DNA of 60,355 nucleotides from Paludibacteraceae bacterium (GTDB taxonomy: Bacteria > Bacteroidota > Bacteroidia > Bacteroidales > Paludibacteraceae): NCBI GenBank assembly GCA_017467185.1, contig JAFTSS010000001.1, positions 1-60,355 of the forward strand, written 5' to 3'. Under the pieces are notes generated by a model, which saw only the letters and a program-made list of their open reading frames with translations, had not been told where the DNA came from and did no database searches. A program made the translations under genes and the position numbers. This document shows, one piece after another, positions 45,979-55,861 of the stretch (its first letter is position 1; each line of letters begins with the position of its first letter).

Positions 45979-48630
45979 TTATTTTATTGAATCTGTTTTA
46001 ATCGTATTATTATTGATGCTATCTGTAGGTTGAAGTATATTTTGAAGTTCTGGGTTTACAACTTTTTCGTATGTTACTTCTTCGAAACTTATTTCAAACT
46101 CAACGCGACGATTTTTTGCTCTTCCTTTAGATGTTTTATTGTCTGCTATTGGTTTAGTTTCGCCGAAACCTTGTGTTGTGATGCGACTAGCATTTATACC
46201 TTTATCAATAATGTATTTTCCTACAGCAGCTGCACGGTCAATTGATAATTGCATATTTTCATTGTCGTCACCAACGTTGTCAGTGTGTCCGCTAATTGTT
46301 AAATGATATTCAGGATTAAGTTCCATTACAGATACAATTTGGTCAAGAATTGGGTATGAAGATTTTTTTATTATATCTTTTCCTGTTTCAAATTGAATAC
46401 CAGTCATTGCTTTTTTGAACAAATTGCGTACCTCTTTTTTCAATTCAGGGCATCCGTAGTTGCTTGCAGGACCAGGTTGTTGAGGACATTTATCTTCTGA
46501 ATCTAAAATGCCATCACCATCGGTATCTAGCGGACAACCCATTTCGTTAACAATAGTCCCTTCTGGTGTATTAGGACATTTATCTAAATAATCAGCAACT
46601 CCGTCTTTATCTGTATCAGTAGGACAGCCGTTTTCATTAACAGTAACTCCAAGAGGAGTTTCAGGGCATAAATCAAGATAATCTGCAATTCCATCTTCAT
46701 CTGAGTCTATAGGACATCCATTAGCATCAACTGACACATTTTCAGGAGTATCTGGACATAAGTCAATATAATCGGCAATACCGTCTTTGTCATTATCAAC
46801 AGGACAACCAATAGAGTCAACTAATACATTTGCAGGAGTTTCAGGACATTGGTCTAAGTAATCAGCAACACCATCGTTGTCTGCATCAGTAGGGCAACCC
46901 ATAGCTGTTACTTCAACACCTTCTGGAGTATCAGGACAATGGTCTTGGTAGTCATAGATACCATCTTTGTCAGTATCAAAAGGACAACCAACCGAATCAA
47001 CCTCTACGCCAAGAGGAGTTTCAGGGCATTGGTCATAACAGTTATGTATTCCATCTTTATCATCATCTAAATCGCAACCATGTTTATCGACAAAATGTTT
47101 ACGTTTTTTTATGTCAGGGCATTTACTTCTTAAGAAGTCTATATCAGTATTAGGGCAGTGGTCTCTTCTGCCTTTTATGCCGTCTCGGTCTGGATCTTTT
47201 GAGTAGTTACCGATATTCCAAGTCCATCCAATTTGTAAATTAAAACATTGGGTTTTATTAGGAATAGGTATTTTCATAGATTCGGTATGTAGGCGTGTAA
47301 ATGAAATAGGTATGTAATCAGCAAGCAAGTACATATTGAATATGCCGACGCGTAGATTTAGTCCAAGACCAAGATTTCCCCAACGTCCATTTAAGAAAGA
47401 ATAATCAAATGTCGCTTTAAGCCAATTTACAGGTCGGAAATTGATAGCTAATGTAACTTCATCTTGTAAGCGACGATTGTTGAAAGTTAATCTATTAACA
47501 GCTCCGAATGAGATTCTATTTTTTAATATTCCATATTCAATACCTGTATAGAAGTTTGCTTTTAACATAGTCATATATGCATTGTTGTAGTCATTGGTTT
47601 TTATAGTACCAATAATATCTTCTCCTAGTTGGTTGAATGTGTTATTTATTTGATCTCCAATGGAGATAGAATCTCCTATGGTATAATCTATAATACCATC
47701 AATTTCATGCTCACCATGCATTTGTCCAGAAACAGCATTGCGGGTCCAATATATAAAACCTAAATCAGTTATAGAAGTTGATATTGTTAAATTTTTAATA
47801 GGCTGATATGTTAGACCAAAATCAATAGCTCCACCATATCCTGCGGGTTTATAAAGAAGAGATATTAAATCATTAGTATTATATAAACTTGCAGATGAGA
47901 GATCCATAGATCCATCTTCGTTTCTATTGAAATGTAGAGGTAGTGTAGCGTGTATATTTCCATCTGTTTTAAGGTGCCATGCATGTCGTGATGCATCTAA
48001 TTGCAAACTATTTATCCTTGTGTCAATATTTGCATATCCCATTAAAAATTTAGCTTTTAAACCGATTTGCCAATGTTTATTGATTTGATTCATATATCCA
48101 AATCCTATTTTTGAATATAGTGTAGATTCAATGCCCAAAGAGCTTAAATTAAAAGTGTTGATTCCGTTAGCATCTGGCGTCCCGTAAAAGGCCAATTTAA
48201 ATATATCTTTAGGCAAATAAATGTTAGCATCTGCATTTATTCCGATGTCAAAAGAAAAGTAATTTTTTTTAACTCTGAAACCAAAGGAAAGTATATTAAG
48301 ACCTAAATTGAAATTAATATTTGTTGTTGGACTTAATGTATTGTATATTTTATTTATATTTTCTTGAGAACTAAAAACTGTAACAGGTTTTCCATCTTGC
48401 ATGTATAGCAAATCATTGAGTGTTAAACTATTTGTTCCAGCGTTGAGATATAGATTTGGCAGAAATATAAAGTCTAGATAAAAATTACAATTTGGCATAA
48501 ACGCAGGGTTAATATTGATACGTTCTGCCACATTATCCATGAAATATAATGTATTTGTATTTTGAGCTTTGCCATTACTTCCTAATGTCAAAAACATCAC
48601 TAATAGTATAATTATATGTTTTAGCTTCAT
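45979..48630 (-). CDS. outer-membrane protein: DUF5723-like barrel, thrombospondin type 3 repeats and OmpA domain
   Basis: An 883-residue exported protein (signal peptide, first about 22 residues). Residues about 25-430 look like the DUF5723 outer-membrane beta-barrel. Then come eight calcium-binding TSP3 repeats (DxDxDGI...D.CP.TP, about 470-730), some nearly identical. An OmpA C-terminal domain follows (about 755-850; SGHTDNVGDDNENMQLSIDRA and GFGETKPIADN), which binds peptidoglycan. It would tether the outer membrane to the wall with a rigid Ca-stabilised spacer. It starts 17 bp after a lipoprotein gene and is surely cotranscribed with it. Confidence 0.85.
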   Translation of the reverse strand: MKLKHIIILLVMFLTLGSNGKAQNTNTLYFMDNVAERININPAFMPNCNFYLDFIFLPNLYLNAGTNSLTLNDLLYMQDGKPVTVFSSQENINKIYNTLSPTTNINFNLGLNILSFGFRVKKNYFSFDIGINADANIYLPKDIFKLAFYGTPDANGINTFNLSSLGIESTLYSKIGFGYMNQINKHWQIGLKAKFLMGYANIDTRINSLQLDASRHAWHLKTDGNIHATLPLHFNRNEDGSMDLSSASLYNTNDLISLLYKPAGYGGAIDFGLTYQPIKNLTISTSITDLGFIYWTRNAVSGQMHGEHEIDGIIDYTIGDSISIGDQINNTFNQLGEDIIGTIKTNDYNNAYMTMLKANFYTGIEYGILKNRISFGAVNRLTFNNRRLQDEVTLAINFRPVNWLKATFDYSFLNGRWGNLGLGLNLRVGIFNMYLLADYIPISFTRLHTESMKIPIPNKTQCFNLQIGWTWNIGNYSKDPDRDGIKGRRDHCPNTDIDFLRSKCPDIKKRKHFVDKHGCDLDDDKDGIHNCYDQCPETPLGVEVDSVGCPFDTDKDGIYDYQDHCPDTPEGVEVTAMGCPTDADNDGVADYLDQCPETPANVLVDSIGCPVDNDKDGIADYIDLCPDTPENVSVDANGCPIDSDEDGIADYLDLCPETPLGVTVNENGCPTDTDKDGVADYLDKCPNTPEGTIVNEMGCPLDTDGDGILDSEDKCPQQPGPASNYGCPELKKEVRNLFKKAMTGIQFETGKDIIKKSSYPILDQIVSVMELNPEYHLTISGHTDNVGDDNENMQLSIDRAAAVGKYIIDKGINASRITTQGFGETKPIADNKTSKGRAKNRRVEFEISFEEVTYEKVVNPELQNILQPTDSINNNTIKTDSIK

Positions 48631-48647
48631 AGTAGAATATTGTTTTG

Positions 48648-50351
48648 TTATTCTTGATTTAATGTTATAGATGTACCTGCTTTAACAAATGCTCCTATTT
48701 TTATGTCAATAGCATTTGTTGATTGAAAGTATATCATTGATTTTTCATCATAGCCATTTATTGAGATGTCTAGAATAATTTTTTTTGTATTGTATACATC
48801 CTTTATTGCCTCTCCGCTTGTGTTTAATGTTAGTTCTTCTTGAGTTGGTGTTATCACACGGCCTTCTGTATCAACAATAGCCGAAGGTATAGTGAATCTC
48901 TTTGATTCCGAGATAACTTCATTTGTGTTATCTAGATAGTATAATTTTAAGTGTGCATTTACTGGTAATGCACTATTTACATCTAAATATAAGGTTATTG
49001 TGTCAATATCAATTGTATTTAAAAATTCTTGTTCAAACAGAGATGAAAAGTCAGCGTCTAATGTGTCCTTGTAAGAAAAATTTGTGGTAGGATCAAATTG
49101 TAATGGTATTTTTGCTTGTACATCAAGTTTGGCTAGTAGTGGTAATGTTAAAAATTGAGAATGATCCTCTATTTTTTCTTCTTGTGGAGTAGTTACACTA
49201 TAGTCTAGATTTATTGTTTCTGGTAGCATTGATAATAATGTATGTAAAGAACCATACTCTCTATTGATTTTAATGACAGTTGATGCACTATCGAATGCTA
49301 CTTTAGGAATATTTAAATCACGGGTAGTGGTTTGTTCTCCATTGAAAAAAGCATATTCAATTTTATCACCTTTGGTTGCATATACATTTTTTAACTCAAG
49401 CCTAAGAGGTAATCCTATATTTGTTGTGGTTGTTATTGTTATTTCAGGATTAGCGAATAGCAAGTTATTTTTTTGTAATAATTCATTTTGAAAAATGTCT
49501 TGTGGAATATCGTAATTTACATTACCTGCATCTATAGGGTCTCTATACCACACAAAGCCATACACTTCATGTGTGTTAATTAAATTTATTTCTGTCTCAA
49601 AAATAAGTCTAGCGTCTCGCGTAATGTTTGATGTCCCTGTTGATATTAAATTAAATTCAATTTCCAAATCAATTAAGTTTCCTTCATCTAATTCATTGAA
49701 ATGGGCCATAAATCTAGTTAATTGCTTACTCAATGAATATTCATTCGTAGTTATATAAATATCTGAGAATAAATTATCATATTCTTTATCTAATAATTTA
49801 GGATAATGAAACGACATTACTAATGGATTATCTTCTGAAATTTGAAATCCTTCCACTTTTATTTTGAAATCTACATTTGCTTCATCTATTACGGCAGAGT
49901 CGATTTTAATGATTTCTTCTGGTGTATTTTTATTGAATTTTAAGTCATATTTTGTGCTTTTCCCAAATTTATAACTGCCACTTGGGAGTGTAACTGACTC
50001 TATATTAGATGGTATAAGATTGAATAATTCGTGAAAACATGGTTGAGTTTTCAGAGTTAAAGAGTCTTTCAAATATTCTCCTTTACGAAAAGATGTATCT
50101 AAGTTGACTGCTAAATCAATATTTTCTTGGTTATATAGCAGACATATAGCATTGGTTGAATCTGTTGATACGTATGTAGAATCTATAATGTCTAATAGGT
50201 ATAACATATTTGCATGCACTGAGCCTATTGGTAGTGCCAATGATGTATTAAGATTGATATCTGAATTTATGTCATTTGTATTGATATCAGTTATACAGCT
50301 TGTAAAAATAGTACATAATATTACTATCAGCGATAATTTTTTTATTTTCAT
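48648..50351 (-). CDS. large lipoprotein of unknown function, partner of the OmpA-type protein
   Basis: A 567-residue protein with a lipoprotein signal peptide (lipobox TSC, cysteine at about 19). The mature part is rich in beta-strand-forming sequence, threonine and asparagine, with no motif I recognise; it may consist of several immunoglobulin-like or barrel-associated domains. It is the first gene of a two-gene operon with the DUF5723/TSP3/OmpA gene, read from a promoter at 50377-50407. AT-rich like its partner. An accessory lipoprotein of the barrel is a reasonable guess, not shown. Confidence 0.7.
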   Translation of the reverse strand: MKIKKLSLIVILCTIFTSCITDINTNDINSDINLNTSLALPIGSVHANMLYLLDIIDSTYVSTDSTNAICLLYNQENIDLAVNLDTSFRKGEYLKDSLTLKTQPCFHELFNLIPSNIESVTLPSGSYKFGKSTKYDLKFNKNTPEEIIKIDSAVIDEANVDFKIKVEGFQISEDNPLVMSFHYPKLLDKEYDNLFSDIYITTNEYSLSKQLTRFMAHFNELDEGNLIDLEIEFNLISTGTSNITRDARLIFETEINLINTHEVYGFVWYRDPIDAGNVNYDIPQDIFQNELLQKNNLLFANPEITITTTTNIGLPLRLELKNVYATKGDKIEYAFFNGEQTTTRDLNIPKVAFDSASTVIKINREYGSLHTLLSMLPETINLDYSVTTPQEEKIEDHSQFLTLPLLAKLDVQAKIPLQFDPTTNFSYKDTLDADFSSLFEQEFLNTIDIDTITLYLDVNSALPVNAHLKLYYLDNTNEVISESKRFTIPSAIVDTEGRVITPTQEELTLNTSGEAIKDVYNTKKIILDISINGYDEKSMIYFQSTNAIDIKIGAFVKAGTSITLNQE

Positions 50352-50376
50352 AATTAAAAAATTTATATTTTGTTTG

Positions 50377-50407
50377 CAAAGTTACCTATATATTTTGATA
50401 TTTACAA
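50377..50407 (-). promoter_or_regulatory. promoter of the lipoprotein-OmpA operon
   Basis: Minus-strand TAACTTTG at 50377-50384 with TTG at 50405-50407, spacer 20 bp; 26 bp before the ATG. Confidence 0.65.
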
Positions 50408-51814
50408 TTATTTTAAGAAGTATTTTGAAAAATTTACTAAAAAAACCTTTTCTTTGGCGCGAGTTATAGCAGTGTACAGCCATTGATAGTATTCTCGTGT
50501 TATCATTTCTTCGGTTAAATACCCTTGGTCAATATAGACATGGTCCCACGATCCACCTTGCGACTTATGACCTGTTATAGCGTATGCAAATTTTACTTGT
50601 AGAGCATTGTAAAATTCATTCTTTTGCATCTCTTGCCAAAATTGTTTCTTATTTGTTATGTCGGCATAATCTTCGGCTATTGTATTTACTAATCGTTCAT
50701 TTAATGTATTTTGAGCAGAAGGAGTTTCTGTGTATAATGAGTCTATCAAAATACGCGCAGTTATTTCTATATCATAATCAATTAGTCGCAATATCAAATC
50801 CGCAAATCTTGCCCCGTATAGTTCATAATGTTTTCCTACTCTGATTATTTCTGCAATATCACCATTGGCAATAAAGTCAAGATTATCATACGGTTTAGAC
50901 CAATAATAGTTATTTTTTGTAATTATCAAATAATCTCCAGTGGTTAATTCTTCCTCTTTCATCATCACCTGACCTCTGACACCTCGATTATAAAGCACAG
51001 CCCGTTTATTCGAATATGTTAATATAATCGTATTTTCTTCGCCGACTTTGCCATACGAACTCTCCAACTCTTCAACCAAATTTTCTCCGCTAACAACTTT
51101 TACATCATCAAAATTAGGATTTAACTTTATAGGTGTAAATGGTTCTGTTTCTATTGCTTGGCGTATTTTTGTTGCATTGAATAGTATGCCACTTTCTCCC
51201 GCTTGACGTATGACTTGCGTCAATTGATATTCCATTACCTCCAAGCCATAACCCTCCATAATCGTTTTATTCAATGCTGGCGAAGAGCTCTGACCTATTG
51301 GCAGCAATTGAGCTGTATCACCAACTAAAATCATACTGCAATTATCGCCCGAATATACATATTCAACCAAGTCATCCAATAATCGTCCAGAGCCAAATTC
51401 TACTCCAGATGCACTTTGATTTGCTATCATAGACGCCTCATCTACGATGAATAGAGTGTTTTTATGTGAATTATAATTCAAATTAAAAGTAAAATCACCT
51501 GCCGATTTTTGTCTATAAATAACCTTGTGAATACTAAATGCACTATGATTTGAGTAATTACTCAACACCTTTGCAGCTCGACCTGTCGGAGCTAATAATA
51601 CAGTGTTTTGTCCCAACGTTTTCATTGCCATAATCAACCCACTCACAATTGAAGTCTTTCCTGTTCCTGCAAATCCCTTTAATATAAATGCTTTAGTATC
51701 AATTGGCATGCAACAGAATTGAGCCAACAAATCAATCAATTCTGTTTGTTGTCTTGTTGGTTCGAATGTTAATTGTTTTTTTATGGTGTTGGTTAGTAAT
51801 ATTAGGTTGTTCAT
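50408..51814 (-). CDS. RecD-like ATP-dependent DNA helicase
   Basis: A 468-residue SF1B helicase. Motif I GFAGTGKTSIV (about 48-58), motif Ia LLAPTGRAAKVL, motif II FIVDEASMI, motif III VGDTAQLLPIG, and a C-terminal UvrD_C_2 region with YAITGHKSQGGSWDHV and YTAITRAKEKV. It lacks the long N-terminal domain of RecD2 and is the short stand-alone form usual in Bacteroidetes. It probably unwinds DNA 5' to 3' in repair or recombination. Single gene. Confidence 0.87.
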   Translation of the reverse strand: MNNLILLTNTIKKQLTFEPTRQQTELIDLLAQFCCMPIDTKAFILKGFAGTGKTSIVSGLIMAMKTLGQNTVLLAPTGRAAKVLSNYSNHSAFSIHKVIYRQKSAGDFTFNLNYNSHKNTLFIVDEASMIANQSASGVEFGSGRLLDDLVEYVYSGDNCSMILVGDTAQLLPIGQSSSPALNKTIMEGYGLEVMEYQLTQVIRQAGESGILFNATKIRQAIETEPFTPIKLNPNFDDVKVVSGENLVEELESSYGKVGEENTIILTYSNKRAVLYNRGVRGQVMMKEEELTTGDYLIITKNNYYWSKPYDNLDFIANGDIAEIIRVGKHYELYGARFADLILRLIDYDIEITARILIDSLYTETPSAQNTLNERLVNTIAEDYADITNKKQFWQEMQKNEFYNALQVKFAYAITGHKSQGGSWDHVYIDQGYLTEEMITREYYQWLYTAITRAKEKVFLVNFSKYFLK

Positions 51815-51900
51815 TGCTTTTGTTGGGGGGAGTTTTTATGGTTGCTATGGCTACTATATTTTCTATAGTACTATAGTTTCTATAGCTACTATAGTCATTA

Positions 51901-51946
51901 AAAAAAACACAATGCATCAAAATTTTTTGATGCATTGTGTTTTTTC
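51901..51946 (-). terminator. terminator after pheT
   Basis: A 20-bp perfect stem, AAAAACACAATGCATCAAAA with its complement, and T tracts at both ends. Next to it (51840-51895) are CTATAG-rich repeats also seen near 42820-42845 and 55810-55850. Confidence 0.8.
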
Positions 51947-51956
51947 TGTATTTTTA

Positions 51957-54416
51957 TTAACGTAATTTAGCATCAAGTTTTTCTGTTAAATTCTTGATGA
52001 GTTTTTGCATAATTCCGTCAATTTGTTTGTCAGTCAATGTTTTTTCTTTATCTTGCAAAGTGAAGTTCACGGCGTATGATTTTTTGCCTGCTTCCAAGTT
52101 TTTGCCTTCATAAACGTCAAACAAAGTCACGTTTTTCAACAACTTCTTGTCAGTGTCAAATGCTATTTTTTCAATTTCTGCAAAATGCACTGATTTGTCA
52201 ACCAACAAAGCCAAGTCGCGTTTAACTTCAGGGAATTTCGAAATTTCAGTATAACTGATTTTGCGTTTACCCAACTCTTTCAAGCATGCTTTCCATTGTA
52301 TATCTGCATAATAAACAGCATTTTCAATGTCAAACGCTTTTAATTGTTTTGGCGATACAACACCGATTGTAGCCAACAATTTGCCACTAACAGTTTTGAT
52401 TTCCAAAGCTTCAGTCAACAAATCATCACTTGTTTCAGCAATTTGAGTTTTACGTAAGTCAATACCCATTCTTATAAGTGTATTTTGCACATAAGCTTTT
52501 AATTGGTAGAAACTTACTTTGTCGTTTCCTGCAGCCCAGTTGAGTGAATTTTTACGACCAGTAATCCACAATGCCAAGTGATATTCTTCGCTGTAGCCAT
52601 CTAACGAAGCCTGAGCATTTTGGCGTTTTTCAGCATCAAAGTGGTAGCAATTGCCAAATTCATAGAACTTCAAGTCTGAATTTTGGCGATTAGCATTACG
52701 AGCAATACTTTCTAAACCGCCAAATAACAAGGTTTGACGCATTACGTTCAAGTCTTGGCTCAAACTATTCATTATACGAACGCAAGTATCAGCTGTATAA
52801 CTTGTAAGTCCTTCGTAGTAAGCCGATTTTGTAAGCGAGTTATTCAATATTTCGTTGAATCCGTTGGCTGTCAATTGTTCAGAAATTAAGTTTTCCCATT
52901 TTGTTGAGTCAACACCTTTTGAGAAACTTAGGTTCGATGTCAATTTATCGCTCAATTCCACATTATTGTAGCCATAGATACGCAAAATATCCTCAATCAC
53001 ATCCACATCACGTTGAACATCAACACGATAAGCAGGTACTTCCAATTTGTAACCCTCATTATCTTTCTCCAATACCTTCATTTCAAGACCTTCAAATATA
53101 CGCTCAATTTGTTCAGTCTCAATTACTTTACCAATCAATGAATTAATTTTTTCGATTTTAATATCAACGATAAAATTGTTAAGTGGAGCAGGGTAGATGT
53201 CAGTAACCTCCGATGCAATAGTACCGCCAGTCAACTCTTTAATCAACATAGCAGCATATTTCAAAATATAGATAGTATTATGTGGGTCAATACCACGTTC
53301 AAATCTGAAACTTGCGTCAGTATTCAATCCGTGGCGACGAGCAGTTTTGCGTATAGATACAGGGTTGAAATAAGCCGATTCGATGAAGATATTTTTAGTT
53401 TCTTCCGTAACACCTGAATCCAAACCGCCAAACACACCACCGATACACATTGGCTCTTCGGCATTGCAAATCATCAAATCCTCAGCCGAGAGTGTACGTT
53501 CTACACTATCCAAAGTAGTAAATTTGCTTCCCTCTTCAGCTGTGCGAACCATCACTTTGCCTCCTTTAATCTTGTCTGCATCAAAGGCGTGTAATGGTTG
53601 TCCAAAAGCGTGAAGAATATAGTTAGTTGCATCCACTACATTATTTATAGGGCGTAGTCCAATCACTTGTAACGCATCTTTCAACCATTTTGGCGACTCC
53701 TCAACTTTTGCATCTTTCACTGTAATACCAGAATAGCGAGGACAACGATCTGCATTAGCCAATTCTATTTCTATTTTCAAATCATTATTGTCTGCTTTGA
53801 AATCATCAATCGATGGCTTGCTCAATTCGTAAGGAATATTATGTGCTTTGAAGTATGCAGCCAAGTCGCGAGCAACGCCATAGTGTGATGTTGCATCCGA
53901 GCGGTTAGGCGTAATATCTACTTCAATGAGTGTATCGTCCTCAATACCAAAGTATTCACGAGCAGTCATACCCACTTTTGTATCAGCAGGCAACACCATA
54001 ATACCATCGTGAGCAGTACCGACTCCAATTTCGTCTTCGGCACAAATCATACCGAACGACTCTTCTCCACGAATTTTAGATTTTTTGATAGTGAAACTCT
54101 CTTCTCCATCGTATAGCACAGTACCCACAGTTGCTACAATAACTTTTTGTCCAGCAGCCACATTCGGTGCTCCACACACAATTTGCATTGGGTCGCCGCC
54201 TACTGTTACTGTTGTAACGTGCAAGTGGTCGGAATTTTCGTGATCGCGACAAGTAAGGACTTCGCCTACAACCAATCCTTCAAGACCACCTTTTATTGTT
54301 TGTACTGTTTCTACACATCCAACCTCAAGTCCGATTGAAGTCAATATCTTAGCCAACTCCTCTGCTGGCAATTCAGTTTTAAGATAGCGTTTAAGCCAAT
54401 TGTACGAAATATTCAT
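51957..54416 (-). CDS. pheT: phenylalanine-tRNA ligase beta subunit
   Basis: An 819-residue PheRS beta chain: MNISYNWLKRYLK start, tRNA-binding domain (about 40-150), B3/B4 editing domain, B5 domain, catalytic-like core and a C-terminal anticodon-binding (FDX-ACB) domain ending in LTEKLDAKLR. With the alpha subunit it charges tRNA-Phe. pheS is not adjacent, as is common in Bacteroidetes. An inverted repeat lies upstream. Confidence 0.96.
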   Translation of the reverse strand: MNISYNWLKRYLKTELPAEELAKILTSIGLEVGCVETVQTIKGGLEGLVVGEVLTCRDHENSDHLHVTTVTVGGDPMQIVCGAPNVAAGQKVIVATVGTVLYDGEESFTIKKSKIRGEESFGMICAEDEIGVGTAHDGIMVLPADTKVGMTAREYFGIEDDTLIEVDITPNRSDATSHYGVARDLAAYFKAHNIPYELSKPSIDDFKADNNDLKIEIELANADRCPRYSGITVKDAKVEESPKWLKDALQVIGLRPINNVVDATNYILHAFGQPLHAFDADKIKGGKVMVRTAEEGSKFTTLDSVERTLSAEDLMICNAEEPMCIGGVFGGLDSGVTEETKNIFIESAYFNPVSIRKTARRHGLNTDASFRFERGIDPHNTIYILKYAAMLIKELTGGTIASEVTDIYPAPLNNFIVDIKIEKINSLIGKVIETEQIERIFEGLEMKVLEKDNEGYKLEVPAYRVDVQRDVDVIEDILRIYGYNNVELSDKLTSNLSFSKGVDSTKWENLISEQLTANGFNEILNNSLTKSAYYEGLTSYTADTCVRIMNSLSQDLNVMRQTLLFGGLESIARNANRQNSDLKFYEFGNCYHFDAEKRQNAQASLDGYSEEYHLALWITGRKNSLNWAAGNDKVSFYQLKAYVQNTLIRMGIDLRKTQIAETSDDLLTEALEIKTVSGKLLATIGVVSPKQLKAFDIENAVYYADIQWKACLKELGKRKISYTEISKFPEVKRDLALLVDKSVHFAEIEKIAFDTDKKLLKNVTLFDVYEGKNLEAGKKSYAVNFTLQDKEKTLTDKQIDGIMQKLIKNLTEKLDAKLR

Positions 54417-54429
54417 TTTTTAGATTATT

Positions 54430-54526
54430 AGTAGTAAGTAATAAGTAGTAAGTCGTAAGAATTTTCTATTAAAAGTCTTTATTCATAACTGTAAGTCTTG
54501 CGACTTACGACTTTCTACTTACTACT
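54430..54526. repeat. AGTAGTAAGTA-type inverted repeat upstream of pheT
   Basis: AGTAGTAAGTA..TAAGTCGTAAG (54430-54460) and CTTACGACTTTCTACTTACTACT (two parts, 54503-54526) are largely complementary. The arm TACGACTTTCTACTTA also occurs at 8943-8958 and, reversed in part, at 37028-37045, so it is a dispersed family. Confidence 0.55.
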
Positions 54527-54532
54527 TAATTA

Positions 54533-55723
54533 TTATTTTTTCATTAAGCTATGCATTGCATCGCCAAGTATTTTAACTCCTTTTTCGATAATCTCTTCAT
54601 TTACATTACAGAATGAGATACGAATGTGGCGATTATCTTTACCTTCAGGTGAGAATGCTGAACCTTTTACAAACACAACACCATTTTTGCTGCATTCGTC
54701 AAACAAAGCATCAGTATCAACGCCATCAGGCAATCTAAGCCATACAAAGAAACCACCTTTTGGTTCTACGAATGTTGCTTCAGCAGGGCAATATTTTCTG
54801 ATAGCATTAACCATTGCATCGCGACGTAGTTTGTATGTATCTCTCAAATAAACAACATATTTGTCCATTCTGCCAGAGCGGATAAATTCGTATGCCAAAA
54901 TTTGTGAGAATACAGGAGTACATGCGTCCATTGATTGTTTTGCGATTTCAGCTACATCATACAATTCGTTTGGAACAATCATCCATCCGATACGAAGACC
55001 AGGACCAAAGATTTTTGAGAATGAACTACAATAAATAAATTGTTGTTCGTTTGGTGCTGAAGTTTTCATTGGTTTGATGAGTTTAGCTGTCTCTTCATCG
55101 AAATACAAGCGTCCGTATGCGTCATCTTCAAGAACCATTGTGTCAGGATATTTTGCCATCATTTCAATAAAATCTTTACGACGTTGCTCGCTGTAAGTCA
55201 AACCTGCTGGGTTGTGGAATGTTGGGGTGATGTAAATGAATTTTGGGTGGAGTTTCAATGCTCTTTCCAATTCTTCAATTACGATACCTTCATTGTCCAA
55301 TGGAATACCAATTACTTGTGCGTTGTATGAGCAGAATGCGCCAAGACTGCCTACGAATACAGGGTCCTCGGTCAACATAATGTCGTTAGGGTCAAGCATC
55401 AATTTTGCCACAATGTTCATTACTTGTGTTGAACCTGTAGTGATGATGACTTTGTTTTTAGTCATATCAAAACCTTGTGCCTCTGATACTTTTTTGATTT
55501 CTTCGATGAGTAAACCAAGACCATCGGTAGTTCCATATTGCAAACCAATTTCCATCATTTTGCGAGGAACGAGTTGTACCATTTCGCGTACATCGTCGAT
55601 TGGAAACAAATCTTCACCTGGCATACCGCCTGCAAATGAAATAATATTAGGGTTTGCAACTACGCGCAACATAGCACGAATTGGACTTGGGCGAAAAGCC
55701 TCAACATTCTTTGAAAGTTTCAT
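54533..55723 (-). CDS. PLP-dependent aminotransferase class I/II (LysN/AAT-like)
   Basis: A 396-residue fold-type I aminotransferase. ISFAGGMPGEDLFP at the N terminus, YGTTDGLGLL, TTGSTQVMN, FHNPAGLTYSEQRR, LEDDAYGRLYF and the PLP lysine in SSFSKIFGPGLRIGWM are present. The FAGGMP start and overall pattern fit the 2-aminoadipate/MocR-catalytic-type subgroup, which includes aromatic and branched-chain enzymes; substrate is not determinable. Between pheT and glnS, with AT-rich repeats on both sides. Confidence 0.85.
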   Translation of the reverse strand: MKLSKNVEAFRPSPIRAMLRVVANPNIISFAGGMPGEDLFPIDDVREMVQLVPRKMMEIGLQYGTTDGLGLLIEEIKKVSEAQGFDMTKNKVIITTGSTQVMNIVAKLMLDPNDIMLTEDPVFVGSLGAFCSYNAQVIGIPLDNEGIVIEELERALKLHPKFIYITPTFHNPAGLTYSEQRRKDFIEMMAKYPDTMVLEDDAYGRLYFDEETAKLIKPMKTSAPNEQQFIYCSSFSKIFGPGLRIGWMIVPNELYDVAEIAKQSMDACTPVFSQILAYEFIRSGRMDKYVVYLRDTYKLRRDAMVNAIRKYCPAEATFVEPKGGFFVWLRLPDGVDTDALFDECSKNGVVFVKGSAFSPEGKDNRHIRISFCNVNEEIIEKGVKILGDAMHSLMKK

Positions 55724-55861
55724 AATAGATTGTGTTTTATGTATTAGTATTATTGATTATTTTTTAATTTTCAACTCTCAATTCTCAATTCTCAATTTTC
55801 AATTTTCATTGAAATTATAGTAGTTATAGTAAATATAGTAGCTATAATTATGAATTATGAA

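Noticed and set aside
46030-46245. Plus-strand ORF opposite the OmpA domain
   Set aside because: Shadow frame within the C-terminal coding region of the OmpA-type protein.
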